64,000 bases of DNA from assembly GCA_964520985.1 (NCBI GenBank), contig CAZFPB010000002.1, forward strand, positions 266,121 to 330,120, read 5' to 3'. Numbering within the stretch: the first letter of the stretch is position 1; the number at the start of each line of letters is the position of its first letter. The position numbers and the translations under genes are program-made. A model generated the notes under the pieces. That model was given only the letters and a program-made list of their open reading frames with translations. It was not told the DNA's origin and did no database searches. The stretch is from CAYSGL01 sp964520985 (GTDB lineage Bacteria > Pseudomonadota > Alphaproteobacteria > Micavibrionales > Micavibrionaceae). Below are positions 48,004-57,532 of the stretch, in pieces.

Positions 48004-51000
48004 TTAGAAATTCTTCGCAATGTTGCCAAACCAAGTTGCTCCGCCGTCAATTGTCACGAACGAAACGATATCAGTTTTGTTTGGCGTTGCAGTTAACGAA
48101 GGCTGCAGCGCGTCACTCCATCTTACTGAAGCTGGCCATGTTATCATACGACCACCAACAGCATCTTGTTTTATAAACAATGTTAAGCTAAACGAATTAG
48201 TTGGAGGAGTTCCAAAGAACGAAACTGTAGTATTTCTATCTAAGTTAACTTCAAACATCGTGCCCAATGTTGTATTAATAACGGTACTGGTAATAACTGG
48301 TGGGGTTACTTTTGTTTCCGTATATGTACGCAAATTAAGCATACCAGTCATCGTATCGCCAGCTTTTTGCACGAAGTTGGCTGGGTTAGCTGGTGTATAA
48401 CCAAGAGCCGTTGTAACGTCTCCAGATGTTAGTGTTACAGCACCAGTACGAGAATTAAATGAAGCAACTCCAACAGGAATAGATGAAACAGCTTGATCAA
48501 CGTATTGTTTCGTTGCAGCATGCATAGCACTAACGGGATTACCTGATAAAATCAGAAGTCCAGACATCGTATCACCAGCTCTATTCACTGGGGCATACGT
48601 TAATGCAGTTGTAACATCACCATACGTTAATGTTACGGCACCAGTACGGGTATTGAATGATGTGACGCCAGATCCAGCAATCATACTGTCAACGTATTGT
48701 TTCGTTGCAGCATGCAGGTTAGCTGTAGGATTTCCAGAGAGTGTTAACGCTCCAGTCATCGTGTCGCCAGTTTTAAGCACATACGTAGCAGTCAATAATG
48801 CAGAAATATCTCCAGATGTAACCGGTGATGTTCCTGCAACACGTCCTTTAGCATCAGTTGTTATCTTTACGAAACTATTAGAAATCGGCGAACCTATGTT
48901 GGCCAGAGATGCATTGATTATTGTGCTTCCAGTGCCAGTAAGATCTCCTGTTAACGTAATGTTTTGATTGCTAGTTAAATACGTTGCATTTGATCCTGTA
49001 ATTACACGACCAAATGCATCTACTACTACGTTATTGTAAGAACCTGGAGCTACCCCAGATGCTGCCAAGTCGATATTATCTGGGTTAACAACAATTCTTG
49101 CGGAACTGACAGTTCCAACATTAAATGACGATCCAACTTGAATTAAACCATTCCCAGCAGATAATTGACCGCTTCCAGTAAATTGAGTGAATAATAATGG
49201 AGACGTTCCGACAATTGGGTTAACTGTCGTTAATACCCATCCTGATGAAGCATTTAATGTACCTTCACCGACAAACAAGTACGTTCCTGCTCGAACTTCT
49301 GTTGATGGTGTTCCATCGAAATCAGGCGAGCGTGTCCAGGCACCGCCAGCAGCTAAGTATACGCCGTTATCAACCGCGTTAGCTTGATCTTTAACTAATA
49401 TGCGATCACCTGCAACCAATAATACTCCGTCTATCAATTGTAACCCAGACATAGTAACGCTAGCAGTAGTTGCTACTCTTACCGACTGTTTGAAATCTAA
49501 ACCTGTAATAGAGTTATCAACATATTGCTTTGTTGCTGCGTGACTTGCTAGCGTAGGTTCATTCGCAAGTGATAAGAATCCTGTTATAGTGTCGCCTGCT
49601 TTATTAACAGGAGTATATGTCAATGCTGTTGTAACATCAGTGCTATTAAGAATTATAGCACCAGATCTCGTATTGAATGACGTTACAGTTCCAATTAAAA
49701 TACTACCAACAGCATTGTCTACGTATTGTTTTGTTGCTGCATGCAAGTTTAATGTTGGAGCTCCACTTAGCAGCAACATTCCCGTCATAGCATCTCCAGC
49801 TCTATTAACTGGAGTGTATGCTAATGCTGTAGTAACATCAGTGCTTGTAAGGGTTACAGCGCCGGTTCTACCATTGAACGATAAAACCGAACCAGCAGCT
49901 ACTGTTGCATCCACGTATTGTTTTGTGGCTGCTTCTAGCGGTGCTGCTGGGTTTGCATTAAGAACCAGAGTTCCTGTCATTGTGTCGCCTGCTTTATTAA
50001 CAGGAGTATATGTTAATGCTGTTGTAACATCTCCAGATGTTAATGTTACATTACCATAGCGACCGTTAAAAGTTTCGACAAATTCGTCAGGAACACCGCC
50101 ACTAGACAAATTAGAGCCTGTTGGATCAAAGATGATAGTTCTATTATCAAACACTCGAGCAATAGGAGGATTGCTTTGTGGGAATGTTACGTTATCAACG
50201 TTATGCGGATCTTGTCCTACTAATTCACCATTTTCAGAAATCCATAGTAACGATCCTGCTGTCAATCCCGCACCATCAGGTAGTGGATCAGTCCATCTCC
50301 AATCAGGATTTGCAATTGTACCACGAACAACAATAGTTCCAGTTTGATTGGTAGTTAATCCTTGCATTACCATTGCAATCAACGATTGTCGAGTATCACT
50401 ATAATTTGCGTAGTTAATAGTGCCAGGTCCTGTCAATTTAACCGCGCTATACGCACCTAGATTTGTTTCAGCAGTTGCAATCAATACATCAGATTCAAGT
50501 CTAACTGTATTAACAGGAGACCCTTGAACATAAAATAGATCAACTGTAGTAAAAAATGCTCCGTTGGATTTACGCAATGGTTTGCCAACAGGGTCAAATG
50601 TGATTCTTCCAACTTCAGCTCCACCAGTCGCTCCAACCTGAGATCCAGCGTATGGCAGTGAAGGATTACTTCCTAATGGAGAGAATGTAGTTCCTAAGAT
50701 ACGAGCTGCAAAGACACGAGCAACGACACGCCACGTCGTACCATTCCACACATTCATTGTGGTATTTGCAGTATTAAACCAATGTTGATCAACTACAGGG
50801 CCTACAGGAGCTGTTATTCCTGTTGCTGGAGCAAGAAGAGTAAATCCGTATGACCGTTGTCCAGTACGTAAGTTAATATCCCAATATAACCAAGCAGGTT
50901 GCCCTGCGGGAATAGGACCCCATGCATTTGTCGTTGAAATAGTTTCAGATAACAGATAATTATCATTAAAATGAGCAAACGCAATATCGATTTGCCCGTT

Positions 51001-51102
51001 AGAAGCATTTAATGATACGTAACCAGCTCCATACGTCAAAAAATTTTGAAGGCCAGCTGCTGTTGGATATTGAATTATTCCCTGTCTGAAATTGATATAC
51101 AT
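48004..51102 (-). CDS. large repeat tail fibre/adhesin, 1032 aa
   Basis: Start MYINFRQGIIQYPT at ATG 51102 (GTG 51114 less likely). At least seven FNxRxGAVTLTSxDVTTALTYTPVNKAGDTMTG ... HAATKQYVD units, separated by VRVATTASVTMSG...LIDGVLLVAGDRILVKDQ modules. The C-terminal tip (NTTLGTMFEVNLDRNTTVSFFG ... ITWPASVRWSD ... NKTDIVSFVTIDGGATWFGN) is shared with 57533. Probable trimeric fibre. Confidence 0.85.
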   Translation of the reverse strand: MYINFRQGIIQYPTAAGLQNFLTYGAGYVSLNASNGQIDIAFAHFNDNYLLSETISTTNAWGPIPAGQPAWLYWDINLRTGQRSYGFTLLAPATGITAPVGPVVDQHWFNTANTTMNVWNGTTWRVVARVFAARILGTTFSPLGSNPSLPYAGSQVGATGGAEVGRITFDPVGKPLRKSNGAFFTTVDLFYVQGSPVNTVRLESDVLIATAETNLGAYSAVKLTGPGTINYANYSDTRQSLIAMVMQGLTTNQTGTIVVRGTIANPDWRWTDPLPDGAGLTAGSLLWISENGELVGQDPHNVDNVTFPQSNPPIARVFDNRTIIFDPTGSNLSSGGVPDEFVETFNGRYGNVTLTSGDVTTALTYTPVNKAGDTMTGTLVLNANPAAPLEAATKQYVDATVAAGSVLSFNGRTGAVTLTSTDVTTALAYTPVNRAGDAMTGMLLLSGAPTLNLHAATKQYVDNAVGSILIGTVTSFNTRSGAIILNSTDVTTALTYTPVNKAGDTITGFLSLANEPTLASHAATKQYVDNSITGLDFKQSVRVATTASVTMSGLQLIDGVLLVAGDRILVKDQANAVDNGVYLAAGGAWTRSPDFDGTPSTEVRAGTYLFVGEGTLNASSGWVLTTVNPIVGTSPLLFTQFTGSGQLSAGNGLIQVGSSFNVGTVSSARIVVNPDNIDLAASGVAPGSYNNVVVDAFGRVITGSNATYLTSNQNITLTGDLTGTGSTIINASLANIGSPISNSFVKITTDAKGRVAGTSPVTSGDISALLTATYVLKTGDTMTGALTLSGNPTANLHAATKQYVDSMIAGSGVTSFNTRTGAVTLTYGDVTTALTYAPVNRAGDTMSGLLILSGNPVSAMHAATKQYVDQAVSSIPVGVASFNSRTGAVTLTSGDVTTALGYTPANPANFVQKAGDTMTGMLNLRTYTETKVTPPVITSTVINTTLGTMFEVNLDRNTTVSFFGTPPTNSFSLTLFIKQDAVGGRMITWPASVRWSDALQPSLTATPNKTDIVSFVTIDGGATWFGNIAKNF

Positions 51103-51109
51103 AACGTAA

Positions 51110-51144
51110 CTCACTAATAATCGTATATGATATTTATCAGTGAG
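51110..51144 (-). promoter_or_regulatory. late promoter inside an 11-bp RBS hairpin
   Basis: CTCACTGATAA (51144-51134) pairs with TTATTAGTGAG (51120-51110), one G-U; GATAAATA (51138-51131) is in the 5' arm and loop. GTGAG is the ribosome binding site. Confidence 0.75.
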
Positions 51145-51157
51145 CTATCTTGTTAGG

Positions 51158-52213
51158 TTACTTTATAATAGATTGTTCCAACTGCAATACGCGTTGTTCT
51201 AACGCAGTGTTTGATTTCATCAATTGTTGAATCACTGCTGTAAGCAATGGAATGATCTTACTTGCATCAACTCCTTGATATACAGGATTACCATCATCAT
51301 CTATTTGATCTTTCTCTCCTGTAACAGCTTGCGGAATAATTTGTTGCAATTCATGGGCTAAGAATCCAGTAACAATATTATCAGGATCGGCTATGAATTG
51401 ATACTGACATGGCTTTAACTGACTCACTTTGTACATGACATTAGCTATCGGTTCTACGTTTTGTTTTAGTCTATAGTCACTGCTTGTATTATATGCTGTA
51501 GCTGTAGTTGTTACCGATATGGATCCTACCGATGTAGTATCTCGATTAAATGTTGCTATAGATCCATCGCTTCCAGTTCGCTGCAATGCCAATGATAAAT
51601 TGTTCGCTCTTGATGATGCCACAACACCATCTGCATGGAAATTAACGCCCGATGTTGTAGTAATACCAAAATTAAGTAGTGAGGTAGTACCAATCAATAT
51701 ATTGCCAGCTGTAGTAATTCTCATTGCCTGAGTGCTAGACAAGCGAAAATCTAACGGAAGGAGTGTTCCAGTTCCTGTAGATCCTGAACTTAGGTATACT
51801 GAATCTTCTGTCGTTTGTAATGAAATCAACGAACTGTTGTTCATATCTGCTGTATTGTATGCTTGAAAAGCACTGATTCTATTAGTTCCGTTGGGTGCCG
51901 CGTTGATAGAGGTATACCCATTAGTTACGTTGCTTTGAAAAAAACATCTATCACTTACTGTCGAAGTACTAAAGTTGGCTAGTATTCGGCGGCCCGTTCC
52001 AGAAAAATTAAGATCACCAGACATCGTATCGCCAGCTTTTAACACATAATCGGTGGCGGGTGGTGCAGATATCCACGAAAGATTTCCAGATCCATCTGTG
52101 GTTAATACATAACCACTTGTTCCATCGTTTGTTGGGAAAGCAAATCGAGAAGATCCTGAAGAAGGAGCTACTAATTCTACTGTACCAGCTGGCGTATTAT
52201 TAATTTTGATCAT
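51158..52213 (-). CDS. tail fibre protein with S74 intramolecular chaperone
   Basis: 351 aa. The N-terminal module (MIKINNTPAGTVELVAPSSGSSRFAFPTNDGTSGYVLTTDGSG) is shared with 57533 and 58786. The C-terminus has SSDYRLKQNVEPI, LAHELQQIIPQAV and a coiled-coil end, the S74 chaperone. Confidence 0.85.
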   Translation of the reverse strand: MIKINNTPAGTVELVAPSSGSSRFAFPTNDGTSGYVLTTDGSGNLSWISAPPATDYVLKAGDTMSGDLNFSGTGRRILANFSTSTVSDRCFFQSNVTNGYTSINAAPNGTNRISAFQAYNTADMNNSSLISLQTTEDSVYLSSGSTGTGTLLPLDFRLSSTQAMRITTAGNILIGTTSLLNFGITTTSGVNFHADGVVASSRANNLSLALQRTGSDGSIATFNRDTTSVGSISVTTTATAYNTSSDYRLKQNVEPIANVMYKVSQLKPCQYQFIADPDNIVTGFLAHELQQIIPQAVTGEKDQIDDDGNPVYQGVDASKIIPLLTAVIQQLMKSNTALEQRVLQLEQSIIK

Positions 52214-52261
52214 AACTAACTCTGATAATTACTATGCATGATATTTATCAGAGTTAGTTAT
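52212..52261 (-). promoter_or_regulatory. late promoter inside a perfect 17-bp hairpin
   Basis: ATAACTAACTCTGATAA (52212-52228) / 52245-52261. GATAAATA (52249-52242) spans the arm and loop; the 3' arm covers the ribosome binding site and reaches into the ATG at 52213. Confidence 0.85.
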
Positions 52262-52281
52262 ACGCGCGTACAACGAAGGTC

Positions 52282-52848
52282 TTATTCAGATTTAATAACT
52301 GTCAATTCAATACAACTTTCCATAATAACATTGTATCCAAATTTTGCTTGCAATTTAACATCGTCTTCAGACATTTCGTTGTTATTCATCATTTCTTGAA
52401 TCATCGGATCGAGAACATACTGAACTTTATCTAATCGGAAATTAACCCCTAATCTAATTCCCAATTTTGATTCAGCATCTCCCGATTCAATTAATTCTTT
52501 ATTGCGTTGTACATCAAACATCGAAAATGTTTGTGGATAAATTGCTCTTACGTGTGTGCAGTCAAACGAAAACACATCGTGTTGAGGATGAGGTACTCTG
52601 ATATAAATGGATGCGTTAGGAGCACATACACGATACATTTCTTTGATAATGTGAAACCATTGTTGTGTAGTTGCACCACAATGTTCTAAGCAATGTTCAG
52701 CTACTAAACATTCAACACTATTGTCTTCGAATGGCCATGCTTCACCACTATCAAGGTCGAATAACACGTCCGGTTCACAATTAGGATCATTATCTACGTT
52801 TATAAATCCACCTTTTTTATTATAACCACAACCAAGATTTACTCTCAT
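52282..52848 (-). CDS. SAM-dependent methyltransferase
   Basis: 188 aa. MRVNLGCGYNKKGGFINVD (SAM glycine loop), DVLFDLDSGEAWPFEDNSVECLVAEHCLEHC, and YRVCAPNASIYIRVPHP as in class I methyltransferases acting on sugars or small molecules. In the fibre cluster beside a glycosyltransferase; target unknown. Confidence 0.8.
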   Translation of the reverse strand: MRVNLGCGYNKKGGFINVDNDPNCEPDVLFDLDSGEAWPFEDNSVECLVAEHCLEHCGATTQQWFHIIKEMYRVCAPNASIYIRVPHPQHDVFSFDCTHVRAIYPQTFSMFDVQRNKELIESGDAESKLGIRLGVNFRLDKVQYVLDPMIQEMMNNNEMSEDDVKLQAKFGYNVIMESCIELTVIKSE

Positions 52849-53021
52849 GCAACGCCACCTATATTAAAAATACTTTCTGGAATTGCATATACGCCAATAT
52901 TAACGTCAACGAAATATACGGTTCCATCTTTAATATACACACCTGACTCTGGCCATTGGGTGGAATCACCTACAGGTTCAAATTCACCAATGTCTTTAAT
53001 ATATAAGGTTACATTTGTCAT
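52845..53021 (-). CDS. small protein, 58 aa
   Basis: MTNVTLYIKDIGEFEPVG ... GVYIKDGTVYFVDVNIGVYAIPE. GGAG before the ATG at 53021; stop overlaps the methyltransferase start (ATGA). Two I-K-D strands repeat. Between the glycosyltransferase and methyltransferase genes; function unknown. Confidence 0.7.
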   Translation of the reverse strand: MTNVTLYIKDIGEFEPVGDSTQWPESGVYIKDGTVYFVDVNIGVYAIPESIFNIGGVA

Positions 53022-53022
53022 A

Positions 53023-54267
53023 TTATTCTCCTTTTAACTGTTCAAAAATATCATTTACCACTTGATTGCAAGGATGTGAAAAATCTCCAGGATTTTGTTG
53101 TCTGTATAAAGTTACACTGTCGTACCACATACTTTTATTTCCGTCTAATTCGACAGACCATGTGTAATACGGTAATTTGGGTACTATTATGCGAGTGTCT
53201 ATTCCAAGAGCTGCTGACAAGTGAGCAATTGATGTGCATGAAGTAACTACAATATCCATATTGCTCAATGCAGCCTGCGTGTCTTGCCAAGAATTTAATT
53301 TCATTGATAAATCGCATACATTTTTATGCTTTGGCAATTGTTCAATTCCGTCGTCACGTTGAAAACTATAAATTTCAACCTTTGGATGATTAAACAATGG
53401 TTGTAGCATATTAGGATCAAACGTCCTCATTTGATCATGTTCAAATTCTGGATTTCCTTGCCATCTGATTCCGATTTTTATTTTGTTGGACGACCCAACA
53501 AACTTGTCCCATTTGTTATACATTGGGGTTTGTTTTATATAAGGTGTCTTTGGAAGAGTTTCTAATACCCCAGCTGCACTCATAGCAGGAATAAAAAAAT
53601 CACACCCAATTGACGGAACCGCATGGTTATCAACCACCAAATCAACGCCATCTATTTGTTTAAATAGTTGCATTAAAGGCCGATCGCACGATGCAATCAC
53701 CATTGATGCTCCTTTCATTTTTAATACAGAAGCGTATCTAATGTTAATTATTTGATCACCAAGTCCGCCTTCACCAGCCAGTAATATTTTTTTACCTATT
53801 ATATCACCTGAAAACGGTTTACATGACATATTAGCATAATTTGAAGATCCAAAACATTTAATTAGGCGGCCATAGTCAAGATGACGTAATCCTTCGTATA
53901 ACTGTCCTCTTCGCATTAAATGCCAACCCATATTGTATAACGCACGAACGTTTTTGGGTTGTTTTTGTAATAATGTTACACCACATTGGTATGCTTGCTC
54001 AAAATGTCCTAAGTGAGATAATGCTAACTGTTTATCTAGTAATAGTTCATGATCGGTCGGATTGAGCTCAATAGCTTTGTTTATTTGTATTAATGATTCG
54101 TTGAATTGCTTATCAAGCAATAACGATTTTGCGTAATTTACGCGCAATTGGTTGTTGGTAGGATCATGCTGAATTAATTCAGCCAGAACTTGAGAACATT
54201 TAGAAAATTGTTTAGATTGGAACAGGTGTTGAGCCTGTTCCAATCTGGTTGCAACATCAGAAAACAT
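53023..54267 (-). CDS. TPR glycosyltransferase-like protein
   Basis: 414 aa. Three to four TPR units at 1-135 (KQFSKCSQVLAELIQHDPTNNQLRVNYAKSLL; DKQFNESLIQINKAIELNPTDHELLL), then GEGGLGDQIINIRYASVLK ... SCDRPLMQLF ... GIRWQGNPEFEHDQMRT ... VTSCTSIAHLSAALG, like GT9-type transferases. Probably sugar-modifies phage fibre or host surface; inferred from context. Confidence 0.75.
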   Translation of the reverse strand: MFSDVATRLEQAQHLFQSKQFSKCSQVLAELIQHDPTNNQLRVNYAKSLLLDKQFNESLIQINKAIELNPTDHELLLDKQLALSHLGHFEQAYQCGVTLLQKQPKNVRALYNMGWHLMRRGQLYEGLRHLDYGRLIKCFGSSNYANMSCKPFSGDIIGKKILLAGEGGLGDQIINIRYASVLKMKGASMVIASCDRPLMQLFKQIDGVDLVVDNHAVPSIGCDFFIPAMSAAGVLETLPKTPYIKQTPMYNKWDKFVGSSNKIKIGIRWQGNPEFEHDQMRTFDPNMLQPLFNHPKVEIYSFQRDDGIEQLPKHKNVCDLSMKLNSWQDTQAALSNMDIVVTSCTSIAHLSAALGIDTRIIVPKLPYYTWSVELDGNKSMWYDSVTLYRQQNPGDFSHPCNQVVNDIFEQLKGE

Positions 54268-54299
54268 ATAGAATAACCCAATTTTTTTCTTATTTTGGA

Positions 54300-57200
54300 T
54301 TATAATACACTAACTGGATATGGACGTGCAACAAGATCTCCAGTACCGAGGTTTCCAGAATTGGTGCCCCATGCGTAAATAGCACCATCGGTTTTGACAG
54401 CGAATGCATAGTTAGCATATCCGTTTGAAAATATATCTAACCAATCATTATCAGACCCGGCCTGTTCAATAACATTAGTTGCAGTAGCATATAATGCAGT
54501 ATATAAAACAGCAGGAACTGTTGCCACAGCACCACTTCCATAAATTCCAGTATTGTTTGCAAATAACACAAACTCGCCACCGCCTGCCAACATAGTCCAA
54601 TCTGGAATATCTGGTATTGGTCCGAATAAAGAACTAACTGTTCCTGAGTTAGTTGTAGCTGGACCTCCGAATGTGCCTGAAATGTTACTACCAAACCCGT
54701 ACGTACCACCACCCACTTTAGTTACTAATAAGCTGGTTCTGAGTGGGAGGTTAGCGCCGGTGTAAGGTCCACTGGTTACGATCTTATCCCAATCTGTATC
54801 TGTTCCAATTTGCACTGGAGAACTTATTGACAGCGTGCCGGTAGAATGTCTCCATGAACCCCATACCCATAACGTACCATCTGTCTTAGTAGCTGCAACG
54901 CCGTTTCCTCGACACACAACTTCTTTCCAATTTGTCATAGATCCAATCTGAGTTGGAGAGCTTCTGGACGTGGTATCTCCTGCGCCCAATTCACCGTTTG
55001 CATTTCGGCCCCAAGCCCATAAAGTACCGTCTGATTTGACACAGAATGAGGCAGATACTGAAGCAACTGGCGTTCCCCAGTTAGTCAGTGCACCAATTTG
55101 TACCGGTGACGATAAGTCGGTAGTATTGCCAGTACCCAATCGACCATCAGAGTTGCCACCCCAAGCCCATAAAGTACCGTCTGTCTTAGATGCTAGGGTA
55201 TGATCAGCTCCCGTTGAAACAGATCTCCAATTGGTTAAAGCCCCAATTTGAGCCGGGCTGCTGAAGGTGGAAGTGTTACCAGTTCCTAATTTGCCACTTG
55301 TTCCTACACCGAAACCCCATAAAGTGCCGTCGGTTCGAAGCGCCATGGTGTAGTTTAACCCACACGATACACTACTCCATACTGTACTTCCTATTTGAAC
55401 GGGAGAACTAACTGCAGCTGTCCCCCCATTTCCTAGTTGCCCGTTTGCCCCTTCTCCCCACGTCCACATAGTGTTATCGCTCTTAATAATAGCGACATGA
55501 TTGCTACCTGCACTCATATTAGTTGGAATATGATCTGTTGTAAGCAGATTCGTGAAGCCTGCGTTTCGAGCAAGTTCTCCGGAAGAGTTCTGGCCCCAAG
55601 TCCACAAAGTTCCGTCACTCTTAATAGCAAGAGTAGAACGGGAAGCTGCAGCATAGGCCGCCCAATCTGGATCAGAAGTCACTAACACAGGGGAATTAAC
55701 TGTCGAAAAAGAGGCTGCCAATTGCCCTGTTGAATTATCACCCCATCCCCATATTGTTCCATCATCTTTTATGGCATATGCAGTAGAAAGACCTGCATAT
55801 ACTTTAGCCCAATTTGTATCAGTACCGATTGGTTGTGGTATCATTGAGTATCTGTATCGATGAAACAACAAGTTACCGGTTGTAGATCCGCCAGATGCAT
55901 ATAGATCATTAGTTGTAGTTATAGACAACATTCCATTGTTGGTTCCACATACAGTTTTCCATGAACGGCCGAGCCCCACTGGAACGGGTGATGGTTGTGC
56001 AGTATCATTACCGTTTCCTACTGCTCCAGATGTATTTGGACCCCAACCCCACAAAGATCCATCGCTTTGGATTGCTTGAGTTGCGATAGAGCCACCACTA
56101 ACTTCTATCCAATTGGTAGCGCCACCTGTGACTTGAACCGGCGAGGATCTGTTTGTATTTGTTCCATCTCCAAGTCTGCCAGAATTTTGACCCCAACCCC
56201 ATAGGGTTCCATCTGTTCTGATTGCGTGTGAGAAAGTAGTTCCTGTTGAAATTTTGGACCAAGATCCTCCAATTTGAACTGGAGAATTTCTTGAAACCGC
56301 TGTTCCATCACCGAGCCTACCTGATCCATTATTGCCCCACACCCACAGTGAATCATCTGTACGGGTTGCTAGAGTATGGTTAGGACCACACGTTATGTCT
56401 CTCCAGTTTGTGAGTGTTCCGATTTGTACTGGAGAAGAAACGCTGCTCGCAGTTCCATTTTCGGGTGTACCACCCCAACCCCACAATGTTCCATCAGTTT
56501 TAATAGCAATAGAGAAGCCGTTCCCACCAGAAACCTTTGCCCAGTTCGTCAATCCGCCAATTTGTGTTGGTGATAATACGTTGGCTGTGCCTCCATTGCC
56601 GAGTGCACCATTTCCACCGCCACCCCACGTCCACAGCGTGCCATTAGATTTAATGGCAAGTACGTGAGAACCACCACATGATACATAACTCCAGTTTGTA
56701 TCCGTTCCAACTTGAGTCGGAGATAATATAGATGTAACACCTGACGTTCCATTACCAAACACACCAGTTTGATTTGATCCAGTAGCCCATAACGTTCCAT
56801 CAGGTTTGATAAACATTGTATAGTTAATAGAACCAGTACTTGAGCTCAGCATTGTTAAACTAGTGTTTATTAATTGTCTGTCATGTTGACCGATCATGGG
56901 GTCTCCGAGAAACCCGACTGTACCTTCATTTGATCCCCATGCCCATAATGTTCCATCAGTCTTAACGCCATATGAACAATTAGAAGGACATACCGCTACA
57001 TCTTTCCATTCGCTGCCACCGTATACTTGTACAGGACTTGAATTAGATGCTTGCAGAACTCCTAATCCTAGTTCACCTAATGCTCCTGATCCCCACGCCC
57101 ACATAGAATCATCGTCTTTAATTGCGAAAGTGGAGTTGCCACCAGCCACTATAGTTTTCCAATCCGTATCACCTCCAACTTGGACAGGAGATGATTTATT

Positions 57201-57518
57201 TGTTTGTGTTGAATCTCCAATTTGACCGCTTCCGTTAAGTCCCCATGCCCATAATGTCCCATCAGTCTTGATGGCTACTGAGTGAGCAACGCCGGCGGCC
57301 ACAACAGCCCAGTTATTTAAGGTTCCAATTTGAGCAAAAGAAGATGTTGTTACATTAGTACCATTGCCTAATTGACCAGATGCATTGTATCCAGTTGTCC
57401 ATAAGGTTCCATCTAATTTAACTACAATCGTATGTAGTTGACCTATAGCCAATCGTTGAGCACGTTCAATTGGAGGGAGCTCAGAAATTAATGTCATTAA
57501 GAAACGTTGAAAATACAT
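54300..57518 (-). CDS. giant RCC1-repeat protein, 1072 aa
   Basis: Start MYFQRFLMTLISE at 57518. About twenty RCC1 units (AIKTDGTLWxWGxNxxGQLGxGTxxxxSSPVQIGxxTNWxxVxxG), which is more than two seven-blade propellers. Probably a receptor-binding head on the baseplate or fibre; function unproven. Confidence 0.85.
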   Translation of the reverse strand: MYFQRFLMTLISELPPIERAQRLAIGQLHTIVVKLDGTLWTTGYNASGQLGNGTNVTTSSFAQIGTLNNWAVVAAGVAHSVAIKTDGTLWAWGLNGSGQIGDSTQTNKSSPVQVGGDTDWKTIVAGGNSTFAIKDDDSMWAWGSGALGELGLGVLQASNSSPVQVYGGSEWKDVAVCPSNCSYGVKTDGTLWAWGSNEGTVGFLGDPMIGQHDRQLINTSLTMLSSSTGSINYTMFIKPDGTLWATGSNQTGVFGNGTSGVTSILSPTQVGTDTNWSYVSCGGSHVLAIKSNGTLWTWGGGGNGALGNGGTANVLSPTQIGGLTNWAKVSGGNGFSIAIKTDGTLWGWGGTPENGTASSVSSPVQIGTLTNWRDITCGPNHTLATRTDDSLWVWGNNGSGRLGDGTAVSRNSPVQIGGSWSKISTGTTFSHAIRTDGTLWGWGQNSGRLGDGTNTNRSSPVQVTGGATNWIEVSGGSIATQAIQSDGSLWGWGPNTSGAVGNGNDTAQPSPVPVGLGRSWKTVCGTNNGMLSITTTNDLYASGGSTTGNLLFHRYRYSMIPQPIGTDTNWAKVYAGLSTAYAIKDDGTIWGWGDNSTGQLAASFSTVNSPVLVTSDPDWAAYAAASRSTLAIKSDGTLWTWGQNSSGELARNAGFTNLLTTDHIPTNMSAGSNHVAIIKSDNTMWTWGEGANGQLGNGGTAAVSSPVQIGSTVWSSVSCGLNYTMALRTDGTLWGFGVGTSGKLGTGNTSTFSSPAQIGALTNWRSVSTGADHTLASKTDGTLWAWGGNSDGRLGTGNTTDLSSPVQIGALTNWGTPVASVSASFCVKSDGTLWAWGRNANGELGAGDTTSRSSPTQIGSMTNWKEVVCRGNGVAATKTDGTLWVWGSWRHSTGTLSISSPVQIGTDTDWDKIVTSGPYTGANLPLRTSLLVTKVGGGTYGFGSNISGTFGGPATTNSGTVSSLFGPIPDIPDWTMLAGGGEFVLFANNTGIYGSGAVATVPAVLYTALYATATNVIEQAGSDNDWLDIFSNGYANYAFAVKTDGAIYAWGTNSGNLGTGDLVARPYPVSVL

Positions 57519-57532
57519 GCTTCGAATACCTA

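Noticed and set aside
48004..51102. Regular repeats that could suggest a CRISPR array
   Set aside because: Repeats are coding, unequal in length and degenerate; no short identical repeats with unique spacers.
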